This document shows, piece by piece, positions 26,242 through 34,780 of a stretch of 64,000 bases of DNA. Location: assembly GCF_902502825.2 (NCBI RefSeq), contig NZ_LR723670.1:2108001-2172000 (forward strand), written 5' to 3'. This stretch comes from Pseudorhizobium flavum (GTDB lineage Bacteria; Pseudomonadota; Alphaproteobacteria; Rhizobiales; Rhizobiaceae). A program made the position numbers and the translations under genes. The notes below the pieces were generated by a model that had not been told where the DNA came from, did not search any database, and worked only from the letters and a program-made list of their open reading frames with translations. Positions within the stretch are counted from its first letter, which is position 1. Each line of letters opens with the position of its first letter.

Positions 26242-27243
26242 TCACTCTGCGGCGATCTTCGCGCTAGCGCGAAGCGCCTCTTCCTTCTGCGCGTGGGCGA
26301 GCAGCCCCTCGCGGAACCAGGCCCCGTCTTCCCAAGCCATGACGCGCGCTTCCATGCGCTCGGCGTTGCATGGGCCGTTGCCAGCGATCACCTCGAAGAA
26401 CTCCGTCCAGTCCGGCTCGCTGAAGTCATAGCCGCCCTTCTCCTCGTTCCACTTCAGGTTCGGATCAGGGATGGTCAGGCCTAGGTATTCGGCCTGCGGC
26501 ACGGTCTGGTCGACGAACTTCTGGCGCAGTTCATCATTGGTGTTGATCTTGATCTTCCACTGCATGGACTGGGCCGAATGTACCGAGTCCTTGTCCGACG
26601 GGCCGAACATCATCAGCGACGGATACCAGAAGCGGTTCAACGCATCCTGCGCCATCGCCTTCTGCTCCGGCGTGCCCTGCAGGCACATCTTCATCAGGAT
26701 GTCGTAGCCCTGGCGCTGGTGGAAGGATTCCTCCTTGCAGATGCGGATCATGGCGCGGCTGTAGGGACCATAGCTGGTCCGCTGCAGCGGCACCTGGTTC
26801 ATGATCGCAGCCCCATCGACCAGCCAGCCGACCGCGCCGATATCGGCCCAGTTCAGGGTCGGATAGTTGAAAATCGACGAGTATTTCATCTTGCCGCTGT
26901 GCAGGAGTTCGATCAGCTCGTCGCGGCTGACACCGAGCGTCTCCGCTGCGGAATAGAGGTAGAGGCCGTGGCCTGCTTCGTCCTGGACCTTGGCAAGCAG
27001 GATCTGCTTGCGCTCCAGCGTCGGAGCGCGGGTGATCCAGTTGCCCTCCGGCAGCTGGCCAACGATTTCGCTGTGGGCGTGCTGGCCGATCTGGCGGATG
27101 AGCGTCTTGCGGTAGCCTTCCGGCATCCACTCCTTGGGCTCGATCTTCTCACCTCGGTCGATGCGGTCCTGGAAAGCCTGTTCTTCCGGCGTCATCTCCT
27201 CGCGCGCCTTGGCGCCCTCGGCCTTTACCATCTGTGCGTACAT
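26242..27243 (-). CDS. paaA: Phenylacetyl-CoA epoxidase catalytic subunit PaaA
   Basis: The catalytic diiron subunit, 333 residues, which inserts one oxygen atom into the aromatic ring of phenylacetyl-CoA. Diiron ligands are visible as Glu59, Glu89 and His92 in QDEAGHG and Glu172 and His175 in CKEESFHQ. A strong site, GGGAGGAG, precedes ATG 27243. It is 16 nt downstream of the thiolase gene and first of paaABCDE. Confidence 0.97.
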   Translation of the reverse strand: MYAQMVKAEGAKAREEMTPEEQAFQDRIDRGEKIEPKEWMPEGYRKTLIRQIGQHAHSEIVGQLPEGNWITRAPTLERKQILLAKVQDEAGHGLYLYSAAETLGVSRDELIELLHSGKMKYSSIFNYPTLNWADIGAVGWLVDGAAIMNQVPLQRTSYGPYSRAMIRICKEESFHQRQGYDILMKMCLQGTPEQKAMAQDALNRFWYPSLMMFGPSDKDSVHSAQSMQWKIKINTNDELRQKFVDQTVPQAEYLGLTIPDPNLKWNEEKGGYDFSEPDWTEFFEVIAGNGPCNAERMEARVMAWEDGAWFREGLLAHAQKEEALRASAKIAAE

Positions 27244-27259
27244 GGGGGCTCCTCCCTGT

Positions 27260-28465
27260 TCAGACGCGTTCGATTATCATGGCGATCCCCTGCCCCACGC
27301 CGATGCACATCGTGCAGAGCGCATAGCGTCCGCCGGTGCGGTGAAGCTGGTACATCGCGGTCATCACGAGGCGCGCGCCCGACATCCCGAGGGGATGCCC
27401 AAGCGCAATGGCGCCTCCATTCGGGTTCACATGCGGCGCATCATCCGGCAGACCGAGATCGCGCAGCGTCGCCAGAGCCTGGCTGGCGAAAGCCTCGTTC
27501 AACTCTATCACATCCATCTGCTCGATGGTGAGACCGGCCCGCGCCAGGACCTTCTTCGCTGCAGGAGCCGGACCGATGCCCATGATCCGTGGCGCCACGC
27601 CGGCGGCCGCCATGGCGACGATCCGCGCCTTCGGCGTCAGGCCCTGTGCCGACGCCGCCTGCTCGCAAAGGACGGCAACCGCTGCCGCACCGTCGTTGAC
27701 CCCGGACGCATTGCCGGCCGTCACGCTGAGGTCGGGACCGTTCACGCCCTTGAGCCTGGACAGTTGCTCCACGGTCGTACCGGGACGCGGATGTTCGTCG
27801 GTATCGACGACGATCGGATCGCCCTTCTTCTGGGGAATGGTAACCGGCACGATCTCGTCGGCGAAGAGCCCGGCCGCCTGCGCAGCCGCCCACCGGGCCT
27901 GGCTGCGGGCGGCGAAAGCGTCCTGATCGGCGCGGCTGACCGAGAAATCGGCCCCCACATTGTCGGCGGTCTGCGGCATGGAATCAATGCCGAACTCCGC
28001 CTTCATCCTGGGATTGACGAAGCGCCAGCCGATCGTGGTGTCATAGACGGCGTTCGACCGGGAAAAGGCCGTTTCGGCCTTCGGCATGACGAAGGGCGCG
28101 CGACTCATGCTCTCGACACCACCGGCGATGACGAAATCACAATCGCCCGCCTTGATCGCCCGGGCTGCCATCCCGATTGCATCCATGCCCGACCCGCAGA
28201 GGCGGTTGACCGTGGTGCCCGGCACGACGACCGGCATTCCGGCCAGGAGGGCCGCCATGCGGCCGACATTGCGATTGTCTTCGCCTGCCTGGTTGGCGCA
28301 GCCATAGACAAGATCGTCCACGGCCGACCAGTCCACGCCCGGATTGCGCGTCATCAGCGCCTTCAGGGGCAGTGCGGCGAGATCGTCGGCACGCACCTGC
28401 GCCAGAGCGCCGCCATAGCGCCCGATCGGCGTCCGGACCGCATCACAGATAAAGGCGTCGCGCAT
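27260..28465 (-). CDS. pcaF: 3-oxoadipyl-CoA / 3-oxo-5,6-dehydrosuberyl-CoA thiolase
   Basis: A 401-residue thiolase for the last steps of phenylacetate breakdown, releasing acetyl-CoA and succinyl-CoA. The nucleophile Cys90 is in NRLCGSGM, with His357 in ALGHPLG and Cys387 in [10 protein letters not shown], at the family-typical positions. The same enzyme is called PaaJ when in paa clusters. ATG 28465 has GGGAGG just upstream; the frame runs on to 28528 through the operator and was trimmed. It is first in the pcaF-paaABCDE-paaZ operon. Confidence 0.93.
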   Translation of the reverse strand: MRDAFICDAVRTPIGRYGGALAQVRADDLAALPLKALMTRNPGVDWSAVDDLVYGCANQAGEDNRNVGRMAALLAGMPVVVPGTTVNRLCGSGMDAIGMAARAIKAGDCDFVIAGGVESMSRAPFVMPKAETAFSRSNAVYDTTIGWRFVNPRMKAEFGIDSMPQTADNVGADFSVSRADQDAFAARSQARWAAAQAAGLFADEIVPVTIPQKKGDPIVVDTDEHPRPGTTVEQLSRLKGVNGPDLSVTAGNASGVNDGAAAVAVLCEQAASAQGLTPKARIVAMAAAGVAPRIMGIGPAPAAKKVLARAGLTIEQMDVIELNEAFASQALATLRDLGLPDDAPHVNPNGGAIALGHPLGMSGARLVMTAMYQLHRTGGRYALCTMCIGVGQGIAMIIERV

Positions 28466-28512
28466 TATTCCTCCCATTCGGCCCTCCGGTCGCGAGCGGC
28501 TCTCCCCATTCG

Positions 28513-28556
28513 CCGACCGATCGGTCAACTTATAGCTTCTAAAACATCACATGCAA
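28513..28556 (-). promoter_or_regulatory. pcaF-paa operon promoter and palindromic (probable PaaR) operator
   Basis: Read leftward: TTGCAT (28551-28556), a 16-nt spacer, a good -10 box TATAAG (28529-28534), then after 2 nt the perfect 12-nt palindrome GACCGATCGGTC at 28515-28526. The longer string TTGACCGATCGGTCGG matches the site at the paaN/paaG promoter with one change. The operator would cover the transcription start, fitting repression. Confidence 0.65.
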
Positions 28557-28589
28557 AGTGGTTTTTTTGATGTTTGCGTGATGTGTTGG

Positions 28590-28615
28590 GTCACACAGCC
28601 GCTGCGCGGTGTGAC
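28590..28615. promoter_or_regulatory. Inverted repeat between paaX and the pcaF promoter
   Basis: GTCACAC at 28590-28596 and GTGTGAC at 28609-28615 form a 7-bp dyad with a 12-nt centre. It lies upstream of the pcaF promoter and just after the paaX stop, without a T-run. It may be a binding site for a second regulator such as PaaX, or a weak terminator for paaX. Neither can be decided from sequence. Confidence 0.35.
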
Positions 28616-28637
28616 GGAACCAGAATGAGTAGCTTGA

Positions 28638-29477
28638 TCAGATAGTTGGCTCGAGGAGGCGATCCCTGCTAGCTACAGTCTGTGCCGGCAGCGCTCCCTC
28701 CTCCCCTTCGCACCGAGCGGCGATATGGCGTTCTGCGGCAGGTGTGAGGCGCAGGTACAGCCGGCGGAACAGGTCCCGCGCATCATGACCGCTCCAGCCG
28801 GGCGGCAGCGCCGCCTGCGGCAAGCGCGGGTCGCGCAGAAGCACATGCCGATAGGCGTGCACGAGCAGCAGCCGCGCCATCAGAGCATCCGCGTCCGACA
28901 AGGCGCGGGCGGATACAGAGCGCTCGAGCGGCGCGAAGCGTGCAATGATCTCCTCATAACCGGCCTGCAGGGCGGAGAGATCCCAGAATTGGGCCAGACC
29001 CGCCGGGTCGTCGGGATCGACGGCATGCAGTGTCAGTGCGCCCGAAGGCGCGGCCTGCCCGCGATCCGGCCGGATGAAGACGGAGCCGCCCATATGGCCC
29101 AGTCGCTGCCGCCGCCCCTCCTCCGGAGAAAGTTCCGGAGCATGGATGACCTGCCACCCACGGGCCGGAACATCCTGCCCATAGAGCAACCCGGCCGCCT
29201 GGTCGAAGGCCGCCCGCGCAGAGGCATCCAGCCGGTAGTAGCTGCGCCGGCCGATCCTCTCCCCCTGAAGCTGGCGCGCGGCAACCAACCGCGACACGGC
29301 GGTCCGCACAAGCGATTCGTTGATGCCGACGCGGGCGCAGAGATCGATCAGAGTGCCGGTCCAGAGCACGCCCCCGCGCGGCACGACCACATCACCATAG
29401 ATCGTGACGATGAACGCCGCAGCATTCAGCCGCAGGTCGCGCGCGAGGTCGGCAATCGGATCGGTTTCGTTTCTCAT
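28638..29477 (-). CDS. paaX: PaaX-family transcriptional regulator
   Basis: A 279-residue regulator of the PaaX family, which in enteric bacteria represses paa operons until phenylacetyl-CoA binds. The N-terminal winged helix at about residues 43-83 reads LIDLCARVGINESLVRTAVSRLVAARQL, then GRRSYYRL. The central and C-terminal parts match the PaaX body, with RLGHMGGSVFIRP and HAYRHVLLRDPRLPQAALPPGWSG. ATG 29477 (MRNETDPIADLARDL) was preferred over the frame start at 29594. It lies upstream of pcaF on the same strand. Confidence 0.85.
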   Translation of the reverse strand: MRNETDPIADLARDLRLNAAAFIVTIYGDVVVPRGGVLWTGTLIDLCARVGINESLVRTAVSRLVAARQLQGERIGRRSYYRLDASARAAFDQAAGLLYGQDVPARGWQVIHAPELSPEEGRRQRLGHMGGSVFIRPDRGQAAPSGALTLHAVDPDDPAGLAQFWDLSALQAGYEEIIARFAPLERSVSARALSDADALMARLLLVHAYRHVLLRDPRLPQAALPPGWSGHDARDLFRRLYLRLTPAAERHIAARCEGEEGALPAQTVASRDRLLEPTI

Positions 29478-29795
29478 GCGCCCAGATACGGCATTGGCCC
29501 CACGCACCGCAAGCCTGCTGGTCCGAGGCTGAGAGGGGTGGCACCGCCTGGGGAACGTCCCGGCCGGACAATCCGAACGCCGAACATTCCGCATTGAACG
29601 AACTGGGTCATCCGGTTTGGCTGACGTTCACTGTAGTTGGATGGACCGCCGGTATTCGATCAACCGCTTGGTAATACACCATTAGGAATGGTCGTTAATT
29701 CCACCGACACGTCTAATTGATATGAGGTCCTATCGGCCCATGATATGGCCTCTCTGCTGCATGATGCTGCTTTCGTCCATCGAGAGAGAGTAAGC
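29478..29795. other. Gene-free stretch between paaX and the TadG-like gene
   Basis: A 318-base divergent region. I see no credible coding frame. The only local structure is a small dyad, ACCATT at 29678-29683 and AATGGT at 29687-29692, without a T-run. It should hold the promoters of paaX and the TadG-like gene, but no clear -35/-10 pair was found. Base composition becomes noticeably less GC-rich from about 29600 onward. Confidence 0.4.
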
Positions 29796-31136
29796 ATGCT
29801 CGTCCAATTGAGCCGGATGCTGTCAGATACCAGAGGCAATTTCGGCATCATCACAGCACTTCTTATGGTGCCGCTCGTCGGCGCAGCGGGTCTGGCACTC
29901 GATATATCGCACGCGCTTTTCATGCGGACCCAGCTCTACAATGCTGCGGACGCAGCAGCAGTGGGCGCGATCACGCCGAATTCCATGGCGGTCACCAAGG
30001 CCATGCAGATGCCCGGCAACGGCACGATTGATATCGGCGCGGAAGACGCCAGAAAATTGTTCCTTCAGCAGATGTCGGGGAAGGATGCGGATCTTCCGCT
30101 TGAGGTAGAGGTGTCGGTCACCAAGGAAAATGGAACCATCGAATCACGCGTTACCTTCAACGCAACCGTGCCGACGACCCTGATGAAGGTGCTCGGCAGA
30201 AACACGGTCACGGTAGGCGGCACCGTCAGCGCGCGCTATCAGATGCCTGCGTTCATCGATTTTTACATGTTGCTCGACAACACGCCATCGATGGGCGTTG
30301 CGGCGACCCCGGGTGACGTCGAAAAGATGGAATATGTCACACGTCATGGCAACGCATCGGGAGGCGACAAGAACTGCGCCTTCGCCTGCCACATCGTCAG
30401 CGAAGCGGGGATCGAGGACAAGAGCAGCTATTACAATGTCGCGAAGAACAACGGCATCACCATCCGCATCGACGTAGTGGCGCAGGCGACAGCGGCACTA
30501 ATGGCGACCGCCGAGAAAACCCAGACGGTGAAGGGGCAGTTTCGCGTGGCCGCTTATACTTTCGGGAAGACGGCGCAGGATGCTTCGCTCTATAAGGTAG
30601 CCGAACTGAGTGAAAGCTTGTCTACGGTTGCCAGCGCAACTGACAAAATCAAGCTGATGAGCATCCCATACCAGAACTACGACAACGATCAGCAGACCAG
30701 CTTCGACGACGCCCTCACGAGAATCGAGAAAGAAGTGAAAGGCGTACCTGGCAGTGGAAGCAGCGCCGCGGACCGGCAAAAGATAGTATTCTTCGTGGCT
30801 GATGGCGTCGGCGACAGCAGAAAGCCAAGCGGTTGCACCAGCCCAAAAGGTAAGGTCGATGCTAACCGCTGCATTGAGCCGATCGACACGAAATACTGCA
30901 CGAAGCTGAAGGAGCGCAACATCCGCATCGCGGTCCTCTACACCACATACCTCCCGCTCCCCAAGAATGATTTCTGGAACAAATGGGTAAAGCCGTTCGA
31001 CACATCAATCGGAGCGAAGATGCATGAATGCGCGAGCCCGGGCTATTATTTCGAGGTAAGCCCCGAAGAGGGCATCAGCCAGGCCATGAATGCCCTGTTC
31101 AAGAAGATCGTCAGCACGCCACGCCTGACCAGCTGA
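29796..31136 (+). CDS. TadE/TadG-like protein with von Willebrand A-type domain
   Basis: A 446-residue membrane-anchored protein. Residues 12-58 match the Tad N-terminal module: RGNFGIITALLM, one transmembrane helix, then QLYNAADAAAVGA. From about residue 150 a VWA-like domain begins at DFYMLLDNTPSM, a MIDAS-like D-x-T-x-S variant. Cysteines later on, in KNCAFACH, GCTS and RCIEP, suggest disulfides outside the cytoplasm. Such proteins act as minor components of Tad/Flp pili. No other tad gene is in the window. The start at 29796 has GAGAGAG upstream and is preferred to ATG 29745. Confidence 0.85.
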   Translation: MLVQLSRMLSDTRGNFGIITALLMVPLVGAAGLALDISHALFMRTQLYNAADAAAVGAITPNSMAVTKAMQMPGNGTIDIGAEDARKLFLQQMSGKDADLPLEVEVSVTKENGTIESRVTFNATVPTTLMKVLGRNTVTVGGTVSARYQMPAFIDFYMLLDNTPSMGVAATPGDVEKMEYVTRHGNASGGDKNCAFACHIVSEAGIEDKSSYYNVAKNNGITIRIDVVAQATAALMATAEKTQTVKGQFRVAAYTFGKTAQDASLYKVAELSESLSTVASATDKIKLMSIPYQNYDNDQQTSFDDALTRIEKEVKGVPGSGSSAADRQKIVFFVADGVGDSRKPSGCTSPKGKVDANRCIEPIDTKYCTKLKERNIRIAVLYTTYLPLPKNDFWNKWVKPFDTSIGAKMHECASPGYYFEVSPEEGISQAMNALFKKIVSTPRLTS

Positions 31137-31383
31137 CCATACTGCTGAAAAATGTGTTCTTCGTCTGACTGTTTTTTTTGAGGTGGAGCGCTTCGAAACA
31201 GCTCGACTGACAGAAGCAGATGGCGGAGCAGCCTTAGCGGGCATTGACCCCCACCGGCAGGACAGGCGTTCTGTCGCCGCTTCGCGCGCATCGGCAAGGC
31301 TTTTAAAACGCACCAGTCGGAACGTGAGTTGGAGCCGACCTTCGATCAGGCGCGAACAGAAAATATGTTTAGGAAGTGCTTTT

Positions 31384-31459
<76 letters not shown>

Positions 31460-31585
31460 GTATTCCGTCCGCCGCAAGCCGTGCGCCGCCGGTGTGTGAG
31501 GGCGTATAATGGGGAACGAATTGCTTGTCCAGCGTCGAACGAAAATAAATTCGGACCGAAGGAGTGCATGACAACACTCCATTGG

Positions 31586-32500
31586 TCAGAGCTCCAGTGT
31601 CCCCCGGGCCAGCCGCACGGCCTCGCCCCCGATGCGGGCCCGGGCGATGCGCCCTTCCTTCACGTCGATGTGCAGGTGAATGTAGGAAGGACGGCCCATC
31701 TGGACGCCCTGCTCCACCAGAAGCGGGTGATGGCCGTCGGGCAGCGCATCGAAATGATGGACGGCACCGGCAAGCGCGGCAACGGCAGAGCCTGTCGCCG
31801 GGTCCTCCGTAATCCCCATGTCGGGAGAGAACATGCGCGCGTGGAACTTCGCATGATGATGCGTCCCGCCCCGACAGTACACATAGGCAGCCGCGAGGCC
31901 GCCATCTGCGAACGGGGCAACCTTTTCCCAGAGACCGGGATCGAATTCCAGGCTGTCGACCTCTGTTCGGCCGTGAACCGGTATCATGATGAACGGCACC
32001 CCCGCACTCCAGATCGAGGCACGGTGGTTTTCGAAGCCGATCGCACCGACCTGCAGGCTGAGCGCATCGGCGAGCCCCTGCATATCCAGCGGAAGATCAA
32101 CCTTGGTGGGCGCTCTCGGCAGGTCGAATTCTGCGAAGCTCGCGGCGTGCTCGCGAAGCCGCACCGCACAGCGCACGGGCCCGACCTTCTCCTCCAGCAC
32201 GCAGACCATGTCGATGTCGCCTTCATGCCCTCGTTGCAACTCCGCCAGCGCCACGGCAGTGCCGACGGTCGGGTGGCCTGCGAACGGAAGTTCTCGCGCC
32301 GGCGTGAAGATCCTCAGGCTCGCAGCATGGGCGGCATTGGTCGCCCGCTGGACGAAGACAGTCTCCGACAGGTTCATTTCCCGGGCGACCGCCTGCATCG
32401 TCTCGTCGTCGAGATCGTCACCGTCGAAAATGATCGCCAACGGGTTACCCGCAAGAACCTGATCCGTGAACACGTCGTAAATCCCGTAGCGGCGCGCCAT
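31586..32500 (-). CDS. PhzF-family isomerase/epimerase-like protein
   Basis: A 304-residue protein of the PhzF/DAP-epimerase fold. The hallmark start YDVFTDQVLAGNPLAII is at residues 8-24, and the likely catalytic Glu46 lies in MNLSETVFV. Later motifs are PFAGHPTVGTA and DPATGSAVAAL. Except in phenazine producers, these proteins are mostly uncharacterised. ATG 32500 has GGGAG at good spacing, so the longer frame to 32629 was trimmed. It follows the phosphoesterase gene by 98 nt. Confidence 0.87.
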   Translation of the reverse strand: MARRYGIYDVFTDQVLAGNPLAIIFDGDDLDDETMQAVAREMNLSETVFVQRATNAAHAASLRIFTPARELPFAGHPTVGTAVALAELQRGHEGDIDMVCVLEEKVGPVRCAVRLREHAASFAEFDLPRAPTKVDLPLDMQGLADALSLQVGAIGFENHRASIWSAGVPFIMIPVHGRTEVDSLEFDPGLWEKVAPFADGGLAAAYVYCRGGTHHHAKFHARMFSPDMGITEDPATGSAVAALAGAVHHFDALPDGHHPLLVEQGVQMGRPSYIHLHIDVKEGRIARARIGGEAVRLARGTLEL

Positions 32501-32598
32501 CGTCACTCCCTGCACTGCAATCTCCGGATCGCAACCTGCCCGACCCGGCAGTTGGACGCAACCCGCCACGAACGACATGGTTGACGTTGTGGAGATAC

Positions 32599-33705
32599 CT
32601 AGAGGCTCAGTTCCATCACCACCGGGCAATGATCGGACGCCTTGGGACGGTCCCAGCCGATCCTCGGAAACCGCTCGACCTCTTGTCCCGGCGGAAATGG
32701 CGTCCGATAGGGCTGACCGCCGCGAACGATTTCAGGCACCGCCGTAGCGTTGCGTGCCGCGAGCGCCGGCGACAACCAGATGTAGTCGAGCTGGCAGAGG
32801 TGCTGCTCCTCGGGGCCGCGGGCATGATAGAGGGTCCAGCGATCAAGCTCGGCCCGCCGTTCGACGGGGTTGACCGCAAAGCCATCTGCCGAAAACACGT
32901 CCAGCGCGCTCACGTCCTCGCGAACATGGTCGAACCTGTAGCCAAGGCGACGGCTGCCGGTGACGATAACCTTCTCCTGATAATCGTTCATGTCGCCGCA
33001 GATCGCGAAATTCTTCTTTGCCGCATGGCTGGCGCCGAAACGATCCTCGATGATCCTGCGCACTGCGGCCGCCTCGGCCGAACGCACCGCCATGGTGCTG
33101 ATCCGCCCGTCGCCGGGCTCCCGCGCATTGCCCATCGACTTGAAATGCACGACATAGAGCGTCAGCGGACGCCCGCCGATCTTCAGGTCAAGCTCGAGGC
33201 AATCGCGCTTGAAGACCTTGTCGTGCGGCTTGACGGTTTCCGCCAGCGCCTCGTTGAAGAGATCGAGGTCCGCATAGGTCAGCATGGCATTGCTGCGGAT
33301 GTCCACGAGTTCGATCGGCTGCCCGTGACGCGTCTTCTCGCGCATCAGCACCGCCACGTCGATGCCACGGGAGTCATTGCCCTCGACCAGGTACTTCTGC
33401 ATGTAACCATGGCCGACCATCCGAAAGAGGTAGCCGTATTCGAAGGCATGCAGGGCGGGCATATTGTCCACCTCCTGCAGGCAAAGGATGTCGGCATCGG
33501 CGTCGGCGATTGCGAGCGCGGAGAGTTGTCGCGTATCATCGGTCGATGCCACGACCCGCGCCTGCTCCATCTGCTCATAGGCATCCTTGCTTCCGACGTC
33601 ATAGAGGCGCATGACGCGATCACGCCGCAACTGGTTGCGGAATCCCGAGAAATCGAAGCGGGTTATGAGGTTCTCGATGTTGAAGGTGGCGAGGCGAACG
33701 GTCAT
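32599..33705 (-). CDS. Endonuclease/exonuclease/phosphatase (EEP) fold protein
   Basis: A 368-residue cytoplasmic protein of the EEP superfamily, which covers metal-dependent phosphodiesterases and phosphatases. The expected catalytic pattern is present: TFNIENL near residue 8, CLQEVDN near 74 (metal-binding Glu), VVHFKS mid-way, CGDMNDY and the C-terminal SDHCPVVM. There is no signal peptide. ATG 33705 follows AGGAA; the TTG two codons earlier is less likely. It lies 46 nt downstream of an ABC ATPase, suggesting it may process what that transporter imports. Substrate unknown. Confidence 0.83.
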   Translation of the reverse strand: MTVRLATFNIENLITRFDFSGFRNQLRRDRVMRLYDVGSKDAYEQMEQARVVASTDDTRQLSALAIADADADILCLQEVDNMPALHAFEYGYLFRMVGHGYMQKYLVEGNDSRGIDVAVLMREKTRHGQPIELVDIRSNAMLTYADLDLFNEALAETVKPHDKVFKRDCLELDLKIGGRPLTLYVVHFKSMGNAREPGDGRISTMAVRSAEAAAVRRIIEDRFGASHAAKKNFAICGDMNDYQEKVIVTGSRRLGYRFDHVREDVSALDVFSADGFAVNPVERRAELDRWTLYHARGPEEQHLCQLDYIWLSPALAARNATAVPEIVRGGQPYRTPFPPGQEVERFPRIGWDRPKASDHCPVVMELSL

Positions 33706-33751
33706 TTCCAATTCCTGGATGGAAAGCTGTTATGCCCGCCGGCACCCGGAG

Positions 33752-34780
33752 TTACAACCGCCACCCGGACTGAAGCACCACCCGTACGGTTTCCCCCTGT
33801 CGCAACGGGTGTCTCGAGAATGCGCGCAGTGACTGCCCGCCTGCGATCTTCAGCCGCAGCGCGTAGCGCTCGCCCTCGAAGAAGGCAGAGGTTACCTCTG
33901 CTTCGATCCCGGCCGCATCAAGAACCACGTCCTGCGGCCGTATCAGAACATCGACCTGAGGTTGGCTCCCGTCACAGCCGAGGATCGCTTCCCGCAGATG
34001 CAGCCATTCCAGTCTCCGGCTTAACTCCGGATTGAACCGGACCGACAGGATCGACCCCTGCCCTACCAGTCCGCCGACCACACGACCCTCCGGGCGCGCA
34101 TAGATCTCCTCCGGCGGTGCGACCTGCAGCAGCCGCCCCTCGGACATGACCGCGACGTCGGTCGCCAGTGCCATGGCCTCGCTCTGGTCGTGCGTGACGT
34201 AGATCATCGTAGCGCCGGACCTCGCGTGAAACTCCCGGAAGGTTTCCTCCATCTCCTGTCGCAGGTGCCGGTCGAGGTTGGCGAGCGGCTCGTCGAGCAG
34301 CACCACGTCCGGCTCGGTGACGAGGCAGCGGGCCAGCGCCACGCGTTGCCTCTGGCCACCCGAAAGTGCTGCGGGCCGCCGATCCGCAAAGGCCTCCAGC
34401 CGCACTGCCGACAGCGCCTCACGCACCTTCTGCCGCGCCCTTTCCTTCGCCACGCGCCTCACCTTCAGCGGATAGCCGACATTCTCCGCCACCGTCATGT
34501 GCGGCCAGAGAGCATAGGATTGGAACACCATGGCCATGTTGCGTCGCTCGGGCGGCAGCATGGTTGCGGCATCGGCAAGCAGACGCTCGCCAAGCAGGAT
34601 GGAACCATCGGTCGGCTGCTCGAAGCCGGCGATCATCCGCAGCACCGTCGTCTTGCCGCAGCCGGAAGGCCCCAGCAATGCCAGGAAGCGGCCCTGCTGT
34701 ACGGTCAGCGAAAGATCCCGCACCGCCGGGGCAGCATTGGCAAAGCGCTTCTCGAGGCTGTTGAGGATCAGCGGCGCCAT
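33752..34780 (-). CDS. Ferric/2-aminoethylphosphonate-type ABC transporter ATPase
   Basis: A 342-residue ATPase of the FbpC/PotA group. Walker A is GPSGCGKTT at residues 37-45, the Q-loop is in VFQSYALWPH, the signature is LSGGQRQR near 139 and Walker B is VVLLDEPLANLD. A C-terminal TOBE-like regulatory domain of about 100 residues includes VLIRPQDVV. It overlaps the permease gene by 13 nt. The transported compound is not evident. Confidence 0.88.
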   Translation of the reverse strand: MAPLILNSLEKRFANAAPAVRDLSLTVQQGRFLALLGPSGCGKTTVLRMIAGFEQPTDGSILLGERLLADAATMLPPERRNMAMVFQSYALWPHMTVAENVGYPLKVRRVAKERARQKVREALSAVRLEAFADRRPAALSGGQRQRVALARCLVTEPDVVLLDEPLANLDRHLRQEMEETFREFHARSGATMIYVTHDQSEAMALATDVAVMSEGRLLQVAPPEEIYARPEGRVVGGLVGQGSILSVRFNPELSRRLEWLHLREAILGCDGSQPQVDVLIRPQDVVLDAAGIEAEVTSAFFEGERYALRLKIAGGQSLRAFSRHPLRQGETVRVVLQSGWRL

